DNA of 64,000 bases from Microbacterium sp. ProA8 (GCF_039905635.1 NZ_CP157000.1:2852001-2916000), one strand, 5' to 3'; shown: positions 38,572 to 48,332, numbered from the stretch's first letter. Notes: a model not told the origin generated them from the letters alone. Numbers and translations are program-made.

Positions 38572-38769
38572 CGTCGTTGAACGAGCGAGGAACGAGCGAT
38601 ATCGAACGCCCCGGACTAACGCCGGGTAACCGCGTCCCCTTCGCCCCGGTCACCGACCGAGCGACGAACGAGCGAGACGAAGGCCCCCAACCGCACCGAC
38701 CAACGCCAGATCACTGCACCCCTGCGCCCCGGTCTCCGACCGAGCGAGGAACGAGCGAGACGAAACGCC
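38572..38769 (+). repeat. Three copies of the GAGCGAGG...GAGACGAAACGCC dispersed repeat
   Basis: Copies lie at about 38572-38610 (with a GATATCGAACGCC end), 38656-38686 and 38738-38769. All are in the same orientation. The last ends 15 bases before the hemA stop codon. Confidence 0.8.
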
Positions 38770-38784
38770 CCGAACCGCAGCGAC

Positions 38785-40035
38785 CTAGGCGGTTTCCCAA
38801 AGGTCGTCGTCGGCGTCGACCACACCGGGCGCGTCGATCGACAGACCGTGCAGCAGCTCGAGTGCCGCGCGAGCCTCGTCGATCCGGCCCTCGACGGCGA
38901 GCTCGCGGATCCGCACCGACGGCTGGTGCAGCAGCACCCCGGCGAGGTGGCGCAGCGCGGCCTCGACCTCGTCGCCGGCGCCGCGCGAGCGGGCGCGGGC
39001 GATCTCGGCGTCGAGCGTCTTCAGCACGTCGGTGCGGAGCGCCGTGATCGCGGGACCCGCGAGGCGGTCGGCGTGGAACTCGGTCGCGGCATCCCCCACG
39101 ATGACGCGTGCGTCGGCGTGCGCGTTGAGCTCCTGAAGCGGGGCGTGCAGCCGGATCGTCTCGAGGTCGAGCAGCTCGACACCGGCCACGGCGCCGACGG
39201 CCGGGTCGACGTTGCGGGGCAGCCCGAGATCGATCACGAGCACCCGCCGGCCCGGAACGAAGGCATCGGCGTGCACGACCGCGTCGGCGGTGCAGGTGAT
39301 GACGACATCAGCATCGGCCGCTGCCGCCGCGAAGTCCGACACCGGGATGAGTCCGTGCTGCGCGGCGAACCCCTCGGCCCGCCCCGAGGGCGAGAACACG
39401 TGCACGTCACCGGCACCGCGAGCGCGCAGGGCGTCGACGGTGCGGGCCGCGTAGCGCCCGGTGCCCACGAGTACGACACGGGCGGCCGCCCAGTCGGCGA
39501 CACGGCTCGAGGCCAGCTCGAGGGCGAGGCGCACGAGCGAGCGGTGGGCGCCGCGCAGCTGGGTGCGGTTGCGCACGCCACGACTGGTGTGCGTCGCCTT
39601 CTGGAACAGGCGCTCCAGCTCACTGCTGGTCATGCCGTCGGCACGCGCGGCGTCGAGGGCGCGACGCACCTGGCCGGAGATCTCGTCTTCGCCGACGACC
39701 ATCGACTCGAGGCCGCTGGTGACCGCGAACAGGTGGGCTGCGGCATCCGCTCCCTGGTGCACCGCGACGGACGCGCGCAGCAGATCGACGGGAACATCGG
39801 ATGCCGCGGCCATGGCTTCGACGACCGACTCGACCGCGACGGCCTCGCCGCCGGTGAGCGGCTCGTCGATGTCGAGATACGCCTCGAACCGATTGCACGT
39901 GGCGAGCACGACGGCGCCGGACACGAAGAGCTCGTCATCCACGAGGGCGCGCGTCGCCGTGGGCGCTCCCACAGAGAGACGCTCCAGGATGTCGAGACTC
40001 GCGTTCCGGTGGTTCGCGGTCAGACAGAGGAGCAC
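38785..40035 (-). CDS. hemA: Glutamyl-tRNA reductase
   Basis: A 416-residue enzyme that reduces glutamyl-tRNA to glutamate-1-semialdehyde, the first committed step of C5 heme synthesis. The catalytic Cys is in ATCNRFEAYLD (about 45-55). SGLESMVVGEDEISGQV (about 107-123) and the NADPH domain VVLVGTGRYAARTVDALRAR (about 180-199) are conserved; the C-terminus is the dimerisation helix region. The start is a GTG eight bases from a TTAAGAT -10 and has no obvious ribosome site, so the mRNA is probably leaderless. It diverges from the other heme genes. Confidence 0.95.
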   Translation of the reverse strand: MLLCLTANHRNASLDILERLSVGAPTATRALVDDELFVSGAVVLATCNRFEAYLDIDEPLTGGEAVAVESVVEAMAAASDVPVDLLRASVAVHQGADAAAHLFAVTSGLESMVVGEDEISGQVRRALDAARADGMTSSELERLFQKATHTSRGVRNRTQLRGAHRSLVRLALELASSRVADWAAARVVLVGTGRYAARTVDALRARGAGDVHVFSPSGRAEGFAAQHGLIPVSDFAAAAADADVVITCTADAVVHADAFVPGRRVLVIDLGLPRNVDPAVGAVAGVELLDLETIRLHAPLQELNAHADARVIVGDAATEFHADRLAGPAITALRTDVLKTLDAEIARARSRGAGDEVEAALRHLAGVLLHQPSVRIRELAVEGRIDEARAALELLHGLSIDAPGVVDADDDLWETA

Positions 40036-40040
40036 AGACC

Positions 40041-40050
40041 TAATCTTAAC
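40041..40050. promoter_or_regulatory. Shared bidirectional -10 for hemA and hemE
   Basis: Only 17 bases separate the two GTG start codons. TAATCT (plus, 40041-40046) ends six bases before the hemE GTG, and TTAAGAT (minus, 40049-40043) ends seven bases before the hemA GTG. The overlapping -10 elements would fire leaderless transcripts in both directions. Confidence 0.6.
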
Positions 40051-40052
40051 GT

Positions 40053-41111
40053 GTGTCGTTGCATGACTCTCACCCTTCCGTCCTTCAGAGAAACGATCCC
40101 CCCGCGCTGATACGCGCCTACCGGGGTGATCGTCCGACCCGGACGCCGGTGTGGTTCATGCGCCAGGCGGGACGATCTCTGCCCGAGTACCGCGAGCTGC
40201 GCGTGGGCACCGACATGCTCGACGCCTGCCTGAACCCCGAGCTCGCCAGCGAGATCACGCTGCAGCCGGTGCGCCGCCACGGCGTCGACGCGGGCATCTT
40301 CTTCAGCGACATCGTGATCCCGGTGCGTCTGTCGGGCGTCGACGTGCGCATCGTCGCGGGCCGCGGGCCGGTGCTCGAGAACCCGGTGAGGACGGCGGCG
40401 GATGTCGCGGCTCTGCCGCCGCTCGACCCCGAAGCGCTCGCACCGATCCGCGAAGCGGTGGCGCTCACCGTCGCGGAACTCGGCACCACGCCGCTCATCG
40501 GCTTCGCCGGCGCGCCGTACACCCTCGCGTCGTACCTCGTGGAGGGCGGCCCGTCGAAGGAGCAGCTGCGCACCCGCGCGCTCATGCACTCCGACCCCGA
40601 GACGTGGTCGGCGCTGCTGACGTGGTGCGCCGAGATCACCGGCGCCTTCCTTGCGGCCCAGATCGAGGCGGGAGCGTCCGCCGGGCAGCTCTTCGACTCG
40701 TGGGCGGGTTCGCTGAGCCTCGCCGACTACACGCGGCACGTCGCGCCGTTCTCGGCGCGGGCGCTCGAGCCGGTGCGGGAGCTCGGCGTGCCGCTCGTGC
40801 ACTTCGGCGTCGGCACCGGCGAGCTGCTCGCCGCGATGCGCGACGTCGGGGTCGACACCGTCGGCGTCGACTGGCGCCTCCCCCTCGACGAGGCCGTGCG
40901 CCGCCTCGGCCCGGACGTGTCGGTGCAGGGCAACATCGACCCCGCACTGCTCCGCGCCCCGTGGCCGGTTCTCGAGGCCCACATCGTCGACGTGCTCGAA
41001 CGCGGCCGCGCCGCCCGCGCGCATGTGCTGAACCTCGGCCACGGCGTTCCGCCCGACACCGACCCGACCGTGCTCACGCGCATCGTGGAGTTCGTCCACG
41101 CGCATGGCTGA
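40053..41111 (+). CDS. hemE: Uroporphyrinogen decarboxylase
   Basis: A 352-residue enzyme that decarboxylates uroporphyrinogen III to coproporphyrinogen III. The signature [19 protein letters not shown] (about 32-50) carries the substrate-binding Arg residues. FFSDIVIPV (about 84-92, with the catalytic Asp), [17 protein letters not shown] (about 150-166) and [13 protein letters not shown] (about 329-341) are conserved. The start is GTG. It overlaps hemG by eight bases. Confidence 0.96.
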   Translation: MSLHDSHPSVLQRNDPPALIRAYRGDRPTRTPVWFMRQAGRSLPEYRELRVGTDMLDACLNPELASEITLQPVRRHGVDAGIFFSDIVIPVRLSGVDVRIVAGRGPVLENPVRTAADVAALPPLDPEALAPIREAVALTVAELGTTPLIGFAGAPYTLASYLVEGGPSKEQLRTRALMHSDPETWSALLTWCAEITGAFLAAQIEAGASAGQLFDSWAGSLSLADYTRHVAPFSARALEPVRELGVPLVHFGVGTGELLAAMRDVGVDTVGVDWRLPLDEAVRRLGPDVSVQGNIDPALLRAPWPVLEAHIVDVLERGRAARAHVLNLGHGVPPDTDPTVLTRIVEFVHAHG

Positions 41112-42324
41112 GTCCGGCGCGAGCAGTCGCTTCACCGTCGTCGGCGGCGGCGTCGCAGGGCTCGTGGTCGCGCGCCGGCTCGCGGCGTCGGGCGCGGCCG
41201 TGACGCTGTTCGAGGCATCCGATCGCCTCGGCGGAACCGTCGCGCGGCACGAGGTGGGCGGGCTCGCCCTGGACGCCGGCGCCGAGAGCTTCGCCGTCCG
41301 CGGCGGGGTCGTCGCAGCCCTACTCTCCGAGCTCGGACTCGCCGACGACATCGTCGCGCCCGCTCCGGGCCCGGCGTGGCTGCTGCCCGTGACCGGCGAG
41401 GCAGTGCCCCTGCCGGCAACGGCGCTCCTCGGCATCCCGTCCGATCCGCTCGCTCCCGATGTCGTGCGGGTCGTCGGTCGCGCCGCCGCCGAGCGTGCGG
41501 TCGAGCTCGACGCCCGCCCCGTGGAAGCGCTGCCGCCCACGCTCGGCGCCCTCGTCCGACAGCGCTTCGGCGACGAGGTCCTCGACCGCCTGGTCGCACC
41601 GGTGGTGCACGGCGTGCACTCGCAGCATCCCGACGACGTGCCCGTCGCCCGCGCACATCCGGGACTCGCCGACGCCGTTGCGAGCGCCGGTTCGCTCGGG
41701 GCGGCCGTCGCGCAACTGCGGGCTGCCGCTCCCCCGGGGTCCGCCGTCGCCGGCCTTCGCGGCGGCGTCAACCGCATCGTGCCCGCACTCGCGGAGGATC
41801 TCGCCCGCCGTGGCGGCGACATCCGGCTCGGCACCCGCATCGACGACCTGGAGTCGGTCGGCGGCATCGTGATCGTCGCGACGCCCGCCCTGGTGGCGAC
41901 CGCCGCGCCGGGCCGCCGCATCGACCTCGTCACCCTCGTGGTGGAGCAGGACGAACTGGATGCCGCACCCCGCGGCACCGGACTGCTCGTCGCCGCCGGG
42001 GCACCCGTCGGCGCCCGCGCGCTCACCCACGCGACCGCCAAGTGGGCGTGGGTGCGCGAGGCCGCCGCGGGCCGGCACGTGCTGCGCCTGTCGTACGACG
42101 CGACGCCCGCCGATCCGGTCGCCGCGGCGCGTGCCGATGCCGAGGTGCTCCTCGGCGTGCCGCTGCCCGTCGTGGTGGACGCGGCCCACGTGTCGTGGGT
42201 GCGGCCCGCCGCCGCCGTGCCGTCGGGCGGGGTGACGGTCGTCGGCGAGACGGTCGCCGGGTCGGGCCTCGCCGGCATCGTCGCCCACGCCGAGCGCACC
42301 GCCGCCGACCTGCTGTCGCGCTGA
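41104..42324 (+). CDS. hemG: Protoporphyrinogen/coproporphyrinogen oxidase (CgoX-type)
   Basis: A 406-residue FAD enzyme of the HemY/CgoX type. [18 protein letters not shown] (10-27) is the dinucleotide-binding fold, followed by [12 protein letters not shown] (about 36-47) and a C-terminal [20 protein letters not shown]. In actinobacteria with HemQ this enzyme oxidises coproporphyrinogen III to coproporphyrin III; that assignment rests on the hemQ neighbour. At 406 residues it is shorter than many homologues (about 450-480). The following spacer holds a seven-palindrome array. Confidence 0.92.
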   Translation: MAESGASSRFTVVGGGVAGLVVARRLAASGAAVTLFEASDRLGGTVARHEVGGLALDAGAESFAVRGGVVAALLSELGLADDIVAPAPGPAWLLPVTGEAVPLPATALLGIPSDPLAPDVVRVVGRAAAERAVELDARPVEALPPTLGALVRQRFGDEVLDRLVAPVVHGVHSQHPDDVPVARAHPGLADAVASAGSLGAAVAQLRAAAPPGSAVAGLRGGVNRIVPALAEDLARRGGDIRLGTRIDDLESVGGIVIVATPALVATAAPGRRIDLVTLVVEQDELDAAPRGTGLLVAAGAPVGARALTHATAKWAWVREAAAGRHVLRLSYDATPADPVAAARADAEVLLGVPLPVVVDAAHVSWVRPAAAVPSGGVTVVGETVAGSGLAGIVAHAERTAADLLSR

Positions 42325-42349
42325 GCGGAGGGGTCCCCCGGCGCTTTCG

Positions 42350-42664
42350 TGGCGACTCGCCAAAATCGCCTTCTCGGCAACGGGAGGGCGCAGACCGCAC
42401 TCCCATCCTGGCGAGTCGCCAGGAACTCACCGCGAATCCTGCACAAATTGGCGACTCGCCAAAATCGCCTTCTCGGCAACGGGAGGGCGCAGGCCGCACC
42501 CCCAATCCTGGCGAGTCGCCACGAACTCACCGCGAATCCTGCACAAGTGGCGAGTCGCCAAAATCGCCTTGTCCGCACCGGGAGGGCGCCGACAGACCAC
42601 ACCCCGAATCCTGGCGAGTCGCCACGAATCACTGCTCGGCCCCGCAACTCTTGGCGATTCGCCA
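42350..42664. repeat. 99-bp repeat array with seven TGGCGANTCGCCA palindromes
   Basis: The 13-bp palindrome TGGCGA-N-TCGCCA occurs at 42350, 42409, 42449, 42509, 42548, 42612 and 42652, with alternating spacings of about 60 and 40 bp. Two full 99-bp units and a third diverged unit contain AAAATCGCCTTCTCGGCAAC and GAACTCACCGCGAATCCTG between the palindromes. It fills the 468-bp gap between hemG and hemQ. No gene is seen in the gap. Confidence 0.92.
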
Positions 42665-42792
42665 AGAGCCGCCGGCTCCGACGCCGGGCCCACCAACCCC
42701 GGGCCGCCCTGCGACGCACTGCTCCGACCCAAAGCTCGGGCGCAGAACGGCCGGCGGGCAGCACGCTGGGCGCGGAGTGAAATGATGGAGGC

Positions 42793-43476
42793 ATGACCGA
42801 CGTCGCGGCGAACTCCCCTGAAACCCTCGGCTACACCCTGTGGGCGGTCTTCCGGCGCAACGCCACGGCCGGCCCCTCACCCGTCACCGACCTGACGGCC
42901 GCGGTCGCCGAGGTCGAGGCATCCGGCGTCACCGTCCGGGGGTTCTACGACGTCTCGGGCCTGCGTGCCGACGCCGACCTGATGATCTGGCTCACCGGCA
43001 CCGGCGTCGCCCCCGAGGTGCTGCAGTCCGCCCTGCGGACGCTGCGCCGCGCCGAGCCGCTCACGTCGCTCGTTCCGGTGTGGAACGCGATGGGCGTGCA
43101 CCGCGACGCCGAGTTCACGGCCAGCCACCTGCCCGCGTTCATGCGCGACAAGGATCCCGAGGCCTGGCTCACCGTCTATCCGTTCGTGCGGTCGTACGAG
43201 TGGTACATCCTGCCCGACGAGGAGCGTCGCCAGATGCTCGCCGACCACGGGCGCAAAGGGGCCGCGCACCGCAGCGTCCTGAGCAACACCGTCGCGTCGT
43301 TCGCACTCGGCGACTACGAGTGGATCCTCGCGCTCGAGGCACCCGAGCTCGTGGAGCTGGTCGACCTGATGCGCGACCTCCGCCAGACCGACGCGCGCCG
43401 CCATGTCCGCGAAGAGGTGCCGTTCTACACCGGCCGCCGCATCACCGTCGACGAGATCGCCGAGGTGCTCGCGTGA
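42793..43476 (+). CDS. hemQ: Hydrogen peroxide-dependent heme synthase HemQ
   Basis: A 227-residue chlorite-dismutase-fold protein that decarboxylates coproheme to heme b in the coproporphyrin-dependent pathway. YTLWAVFRRN (15-24), MGVHRDAEFTASHLPAFMRD (about 100-119), YPFVRSYEWYILPDEERRQM (about 128-147) and LADHGRKG with the proximal His (about 148-155) are family landmarks; the Tyr in YPFVRSYEWY is the catalytic region. The end overlaps the GTG of hemC by four bases. Confidence 0.95.
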   Translation: MTDVAANSPETLGYTLWAVFRRNATAGPSPVTDLTAAVAEVEASGVTVRGFYDVSGLRADADLMIWLTGTGVAPEVLQSALRTLRRAEPLTSLVPVWNAMGVHRDAEFTASHLPAFMRDKDPEAWLTVYPFVRSYEWYILPDEERRQMLADHGRKGAAHRSVLSNTVASFALGDYEWILALEAPELVELVDLMRDLRQTDARRHVREEVPFYTGRRITVDEIAEVLA

Positions 43477-44405
43477 GCGCTTCATCCAGGAGCGCGCTGC
43501 GCATCGGCACGCGCGGGAGCACCCTGGCCCTCGCCCAGACCGGCATGGTGGCGGACGACCTCGCCGACGCGACCGGCGTCACCACGGAACTCGTCACGAT
43601 CACCACCGAAGGCGACCGCTCGAAGGAGCCGCTGTCCCGCGCCGGCGGCACGGGCCTCTTCACGGGTGCGCTGCGCGACGCACTGCTCGCGGGCCAGTGC
43701 GACGTCATCGTCCACTCGCTCAAAGACCTGCCGACGGCGCCGCACGACCAGCTCGTCATCGCCGCGATCCCGGCACGGGAAGACCCCCGCGACGCGCTCT
43801 GCGCGCGCGACGGACTCACGCTCGCCACCCTCCCCGCCGGCGCGCGCGTGGGCACCGGCTCACCCCGGCGCATGGCGCAGCTGCGCGCCCGCCGCCCCGA
43901 TCTCGAGGTCGTCGACATCCGCGGCAACGTCGACACGCGGCTCGGCAAGGTCACGAGCGGGGAGTTGGATGCCGTCATCCTCGCCGCCGCCGGGCTCCGC
44001 CGCATCGGACGCACCGACGTCGTCACCGACTACCTCGACGCCGACTCCTGGCCGACGGCACCGGGCCAGGGCGCCCTCGCGATAGAGGTGCGCCGCGGCG
44101 AGGAGGATCTCGTCCGCGCCCTCGACCATGCCGAGACGCGCGCCGCCGTGGAGGCCGAGCGCGAAGTACTCGCCCTTCTCGAGGCCGGCTGCTCGGCACC
44201 CGTGGGCGCACGCGCCGTCGTGGACGCGGGACTCCTCCTGCTGTCGGCGCGCGTCTACAGCCTGGACGGCGCGACGGCTCTCACCTCGTCCCACGCCACC
44301 ACGTGGCCCGAAGACGAGGGCGACCCGCCGCGCGAGGTCGCGGCATCCGTCGCCCGTGAACTGCTCGACGCCGGCGCCGCCGGCCTGACGGGAGAACGCC
44401 CGTGA
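43473..44405 (+). CDS. hemC: Hydroxymethylbilane synthase (porphobilinogen deaminase)
   Basis: A 310-residue enzyme that assembles four porphobilinogens into hydroxymethylbilane. [20 protein letters not shown] (10-29), VHSLKDLPT (about 79-87), [20 protein letters not shown] (about 128-147), [12 protein letters not shown] (about 150-161) and the dipyrromethane-attachment Cys in [12 protein letters not shown] (about 230-241) are present. It starts with GTG, coupled to hemQ, and overlaps hemB by four bases. A hemD gene normally follows in this type of cluster but is absent here. Confidence 0.95.
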   Translation: MSASSRSALRIGTRGSTLALAQTGMVADDLADATGVTTELVTITTEGDRSKEPLSRAGGTGLFTGALRDALLAGQCDVIVHSLKDLPTAPHDQLVIAAIPAREDPRDALCARDGLTLATLPAGARVGTGSPRRMAQLRARRPDLEVVDIRGNVDTRLGKVTSGELDAVILAAAGLRRIGRTDVVTDYLDADSWPTAPGQGALAIEVRRGEEDLVRALDHAETRAAVEAEREVLALLEAGCSAPVGARAVVDAGLLLLSARVYSLDGATALTSSHATTWPEDEGDPPREVAASVARELLDAGAAGLTGERP

Positions 44406-45388
44406 CCCCCCACCTCGCCGGTGCCACCGCCCGGCCCCGCCGCCTGCGCGCGACCCCCGCGATGCGCCGCCTCGTCGCCGAGACGCGACTGCACCCGGCC
44501 GAGCTGATCCTGCCGATGTTCGTGCGGGAGGGCGCCACCGAGCCCGTGCCGATCTCGTCCATGCCGGGTGTCGTGCAACACACAACCGAGAGCCTGAAGA
44601 AGGCGGTGACGGATGCCGCGGCCGCCGGCATCGGCGGCATCATGCTGTTCGGCGTGCCCGAGCACAAGGACGCGACGGGCTCCGGTGCGACCGATCCCGA
44701 CGGCATCCTGAACGTGGCGACCCGCATCGCAGCCGCCGAGGCGGGCGACGCGCTCGTCGTGCAGACCGACCTCTGCCTCGATGAGTTCACCGACCACGGT
44801 CACTGCGGCGTGCTCGATGCGAACGGCTACGTCGACAACGACGCCACGCTCGAGCGCTACCGCGACATGGGCGTCGCCCAGGCCGAAGCCGGCTCGCAGC
44901 TGCTGGGCCTGTCGGGCATGATGGACGGCCAGGTCGCCGCCGTGCGCGATGCGCTCGACGGCTCCGGCTTCGGGAACACCCCGATCCTGGGCTACGCCGC
45001 CAAGTACGCGTCGGCGTTCTACGGCCCCTTCCGCGAGGCGGTGCAGTCCTCGCTCGAGGGCGACCGTCGCACCTACCAGCAAGACCCGGCGAACCGGCGC
45101 GAGGGCGCACTCGAGGTCGACCTCGACATCGCCGAGGGCGCCGACATCGTCATGGTGAAGCCCGCGATGAGCTACCTCGACGTGCTCGCCGACACCGCGG
45201 CCGTGAGCCCCGTGCCGGTGTGGGCGTACCAGGTGTCGGGCGAGTACGCCATGATCGAGGGCGCCGCCGCGAACGGCTGGATCGACCGGCGCCGTGCGAT
45301 CGAGGAGTCGGTGATCGGCATCCGCCGTGCCGGCGCCGACGCCGTGCTGACCTACTGGGCGATGGAGCTGGCGGAGTGGATCCGATGA
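44402..45388 (+). CDS. hemB: Porphobilinogen synthase (delta-aminolevulinate dehydratase)
   Basis: A 328-residue enzyme that condenses two 5-aminolevulinates. It has the metal-site segment [17 protein letters not shown] (about 121-137, Cys-rich zinc-type pattern), [16 protein letters not shown] (about 199-214, with a catalytic Lys) and [10 protein letters not shown] (about 251-260, with the Schiff-base Lys). The start is GTG and overlaps hemC; the end overlaps hemL, giving a tightly coupled operon. Confidence 0.96.
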   Translation: MTPHLAGATARPRRLRATPAMRRLVAETRLHPAELILPMFVREGATEPVPISSMPGVVQHTTESLKKAVTDAAAAGIGGIMLFGVPEHKDATGSGATDPDGILNVATRIAAAEAGDALVVQTDLCLDEFTDHGHCGVLDANGYVDNDATLERYRDMGVAQAEAGSQLLGLSGMMDGQVAAVRDALDGSGFGNTPILGYAAKYASAFYGPFREAVQSSLEGDRRTYQQDPANRREGALEVDLDIAEGADIVMVKPAMSYLDVLADTAAVSPVPVWAYQVSGEYAMIEGAAANGWIDRRRAIEESVIGIRRAGADAVLTYWAMELAEWIR

Positions 45389-46719
45389 CGACGAACGAGC
45401 AGGAGTTCGCCCGCGCCCGCGGCGCGATGCCGGGTGGCGTCAACTCGCCGGTGCGCGCGTTCGGCTCGGTGCACGAGACGCCCCGCTTCTTCGTGGCGGC
45501 CTCTGGCCCGTACGTCACCGACGTCGAGGGGCGCGAGTACGTCGACCTCGTCGGCTCATGGGGTCCCGCGATCCTCGGGCATGCGCATCCCGCCGTCGTG
45601 AAGGCGGTGCAGGATGCGGCCGCCCACGGCCTCGGCTTCGGCGCGAGTACGCCCGGCGAGACCGAGCTGGCGGAGCTGATCGCGGACCGCGTGCTTCGAC
45701 AGGCTCAGCAACCGGGGGGAACGGCGACGCACCCCGTGGAGCGCGTCCGCCTCGTGTCGACCGGCACCGAAGCGACGATGACGGCGATCCGCCTCGCGCG
45801 CGGCGCGACCGGACGAGACCTGGTCGTGAAGTTCGCCGGCCACTACCACGGGCACTCCGACGGCCTCCTGGCCGAAGCGGGCTCGGGCGTCGCGACCCTC
45901 GCGATGCCGGGCTCGGCGGGCGTTCCCGCCCCGATCGCCGCGCAGACCCTGGTGATCCCCTACAACGACCTCGATGCCGTGCGGGAGGTCTTCGCCGCCC
46001 GCGGCGACGACATCGCGGCGATCATCGTGGAGGCCGCCCCCGCGAACATGGGCATCGTGCCGCCCGCCCACGGCTTCAACGCCGAGATCACCGACATCGC
46101 CCACGCGCACGGCGCCCTGCTGATCCTCGACGAGGTGCTGACGGGGTTCCGCGTCGGCCCCGCCGGCTGGTACGGCATCGACCCGGTGCCGTTCGCCCCC
46201 GACCTCATCACGTTCGGCAAGGTCGTCGGCGGCGGGCTCCCGCTCGCCGCACTCGGCGGATCCGCGGCGCTGATGGAGCTGCTCGCGCCGCTCGGGCCGG
46301 TGTACCAGGCCGGCACGCTGAGCGGAAACCCGCTCGCCGTCGCGGCCGGGCGCACCACGCTCGACCACCTCGACGCCGACGCCTATGCCCGCATCGACGC
46401 CGCCGCGACGACGATCGCGGATGCTGCGGCATCCGCCCTCACCGAAGCCGGTGTGACGCACGTCGTGCAGCGCTCGGGCAACCTGTTCTCGATCCAGTTC
46501 GCCGCCGAGCCGCCCGTCGACTACGACACGGTCAAAGCGCAGGAGGCCTACCGCTACCCGCCCTTCTTCCGCGCCATGCTCGCGCAGGGCGTCTCGCTGC
46601 CGCCGTCGGTGTTCGAGGCGTGGTTCGTCTCGGCCGCGCACGACGACGCCGCCGTGTCGCGCATCGTCGATGCCCTCCCCGCCGCCGCACGAGCCGCCGC
46701 CGAGGCACGCCCCGGCTGA
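45385..46719 (+). CDS. hemL: Glutamate-1-semialdehyde 2,1-aminomutase
   Basis: A 444-residue PLP enzyme making 5-aminolevulinate from glutamate-1-semialdehyde. [14 protein letters not shown] (about 13-26), [20 protein letters not shown] (about 127-146), [13 protein letters not shown] (about 151-163), [10 protein letters not shown] (about 249-258) and the PLP Lys in [18 protein letters not shown] (about 273-290) are present. Residues about 104-114 ([11 protein letters not shown]) look inserted between strand segments that are adjacent in homologues, and they are encoded by a copy of a dispersed repeat. It closes the heme operon. Confidence 0.95.
   Translation: MTTNEQEFARARGAMPGGVNSPVRAFGSVHETPRFFVAASGPYVTDVEGREYVDLVGSWGPAILGHAHPAVVKAVQDAAAHGLGFGASTPGETELAELIADRVLRQAQQPGGTATHPVERVRLVSTGTEATMTAIRLARGATGRDLVVKFAGHYHGHSDGLLAEAGSGVATLAMPGSAGVPAPIAAQTLVIPYNDLDAVREVFAARGDDIAAIIVEAAPANMGIVPPAHGFNAEITDIAHAHGALLILDEVLTGFRVGPAGWYGIDPVPFAPDLITFGKVVGGGLPLAALGGSAALMELLAPLGPVYQAGTLSGNPLAVAAGRTTLDHLDADAYARIDAAATTIADAAASALTEAGVTHVVQRSGNLFSIQFAAEPPVDYDTVKAQEAYRYPPFFRAMLAQGVSLPPSVFEAWFVSAAHDDAAVSRIVDALPAAARAAAEARPG
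45693..45718 (+). repeat. Dispersed CTTCGACAGGCTCAG element inside hemL
   Basis: GCTTCGACAGGCTCAGCAAC followed by CGGGGG lies in frame in hemL and encodes LRQAQQPGG. The same element, as CTTCGACAAGCTCAGGGACC on the minus strand, occurs in pntA at 61450-61475. I know this word as a common intergenic repeat of Microbacteriaceae. Confidence 0.7.
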
Positions 46720-46738
46720 CCCACCGACAAGGACGATG

Positions 46739-47389
46739 ATGTCCCGACGCACCCTCGCCGCGACCGCGCTCCTGGTGGCCGGGTTCGCGGTCGTTGCGTG
46801 CGCTCCTTCCGCGGGGCCCGTGGGCGCGACGGCGTCCCGCATGGCCACCCCGCCGGCGACGGAGGCCGCGGCCCCCGCGCCGAGGCCGACGTGGACACCG
46901 TCCGAATTCGACGCCGCACTGTCGGCCGAACTGATCGAGATGCTGGCGCAGGATCAGGCCGATCGCCTCGCCGGCGACGGCGAGGGCACCGACGAGGAGC
47001 GCACGGAGCGCCTGCGCGAGATCATCGTCGCCCACGGCTGGCCGACGTATTCGCTGGTCGGCGAGGAGGCGGAAGACGCGGCGTGGGCGATCGCCCAGCA
47101 CTCGGACCATGACCCCGACTTCCAGCGCGAAGCGCGGGAATGGCTGCTGATCGCCGTGGAGAACGACGACGCCTCCCCCGGCAACCTCGCCTACCTGACC
47201 GACCGCATCGCCGTGGGCGCCGGCGAGCCGCAGACGTACGGTACGCAGATCGGCTGCGCCGAAGACGGCCCCGAGCCCTCGACGCCCATCGCGGACGAGG
47301 CGGCGGTCGACGAGCGACGCGCCGAGGTGGGCCTGCCGCCCCTCGCCGACTACTACGCCGAGCTCGAGACCGTCTGCGCCGCGGAATAG
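46739..47389 (+). CDS. DUF6624-like lipoprotein
   Basis: A 216-residue protein with a lipoprotein signal peptide: MSRRTLAATALLVAGFAVVA then Cys at residue 21 (lipobox VVAC). An Ala/Pro/Thr-rich linker (about 22-50) precedes a domain with LREIIVAHGWPTYSLVGEEA, AWAIAQHSDHDPDFQREA, YLTDRIAVGAGEPQTYGTQI and RAEVGLPPLADYY, which resembles DUF6624. Its function is unknown. AAGGA lies five bases before the ATG at 46739; an ATG at 46736 is too close to it. Confidence 0.82.
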   Translation: MSRRTLAATALLVAGFAVVACAPSAGPVGATASRMATPPATEAAAPAPRPTWTPSEFDAALSAELIEMLAQDQADRLAGDGEGTDEERTERLREIIVAHGWPTYSLVGEEAEDAAWAIAQHSDHDPDFQREAREWLLIAVENDDASPGNLAYLTDRIAVGAGEPQTYGTQIGCAEDGPEPSTPIADEAAVDERRAEVGLPPLADYYAELETVCAAE

Positions 47390-47417
47390 GTCCGGCGCCC
47401 GCACAGGGAGGGAAGCG

Positions 47418-48332
47418 ATGACCCGCCTCTTCGCCGTCCACGGCGACATCACCACTCAGACCGCCGACGCGATCGTCAACGCCGCCAACAACGCCATGCG
47501 CGGCGGCGGCGGTGTCGACGGTGCGATCCACCGCGCCGGCGGCCCCGACATCCTTCGCGACTGCATCGCGCGCTTCCCGCACGGGCTCGCCACCGGCGAC
47601 GCCGGCTGGACGACCGCCGGTCGCCTCGCCGCGCGGTGGGTCGTGCATACGGTGGGACCGGACTTCGGCGCCGGCCAGCGTGATCGCGGACTGCTCGAGT
47701 CCTGTTACCGGCGCTCACTCGAGGTGGCCGGCGAGCTGGGCGCCTGCAGCATCGCCTTCCCGCTGATCAGCGCCGGGGTCTACGCGTGGCCGCGGCGCGA
47801 GGCGATCACCACCGCGATCGACACGATCGCCGCCAGCGGGACCTCGCTCGACAGCGTGGCGCTCGTCGCCCACGACAAGCCCGCGCACGACGAGATCGCG
47901 TCGGCGCTCGTGATGACGACATCCGTCCGCATCCTGCAGGGCGTGCGCGAGTTGCACCGGCGGGGTTTCCATGGCCTGCGGGTGCAGCCCGGCATGGCAC
48001 CCTCGGGGATGTACTGGCGGATCGTGCTGACGGATGCCGCCGACCCGGACGCCACGATTGCCTACACGTCAGGCGCCGAGACCGAGTTCGCGGGCGGCAC
48101 CGTCGACGCGATGACGACGCCGGCCGCCGTCGCGGAACTGATCCTCCGGGCTCTTCCCCGCCTCGCCGCCACCCACGACGCCCCGGCGTACGCGGCGTGG
48201 TTCGCCGGGCTTGTCGCGGCGGTCGAACCGCAGCACGCGCTGCCCGTCTCGTTCGCCGACTACTTCGACGACAGCGCCGGATGGGAGATCGGCTGGGGAA
48301 GCGGGTTCCGCTATCCCGCGCCGTCGGCGTGA
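47418..48332 (+). CDS. Macro-domain protein fused to an unrecognised C-terminal domain
   Basis: A 304-residue protein. Residues about 1-165 are a macro domain of the ADP-ribosyl-hydrolase type: GDITTQTADAIVNAANNAMR (9-28), GGGGVDGAIHRAGG (29-42) and PLISAGVYAWPRREA (about 114-128). Such domains remove O-acetyl or ADP-ribose groups. Residues about 170-304 form a second domain with GVRELHRRGFHGLRVQPGMA, SGMYWRIVLTDAADP, YTSGAETEFAGGT and a Trp-rich end, which I do not recognise. Free-standing bacterial macro proteins are usually about 170-180 residues. GGAGGGAAG precedes the ATG. Confidence 0.87.
   Translation: MTRLFAVHGDITTQTADAIVNAANNAMRGGGGVDGAIHRAGGPDILRDCIARFPHGLATGDAGWTTAGRLAARWVVHTVGPDFGAGQRDRGLLESCYRRSLEVAGELGACSIAFPLISAGVYAWPRREAITTAIDTIAASGTSLDSVALVAHDKPAHDEIASALVMTTSVRILQGVRELHRRGFHGLRVQPGMAPSGMYWRIVLTDAADPDATIAYTSGAETEFAGGTVDAMTTPAAVAELILRALPRLAATHDAPAYAAWFAGLVAAVEPQHALPVSFADYFDDSAGWEIGWGSGFRYPAPSA

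Larger units (their letters stand above)
38335..38784. other. Intergenic region between HNH gene and hemA
   Basis: 450 bp without a convincing gene. It contains a hairpin at 38479-38512 and three dispersed repeats from 38572. The first 100 bp is comparatively AT-rich around the SOS box. Confidence 0.55.

Noticed and set aside
42350..42664. Possible CRISPR array
   Set aside because: Both palindromes and the stretches between them are repeated, units are 99 bp with no unique spacers, and no cas genes are nearby.
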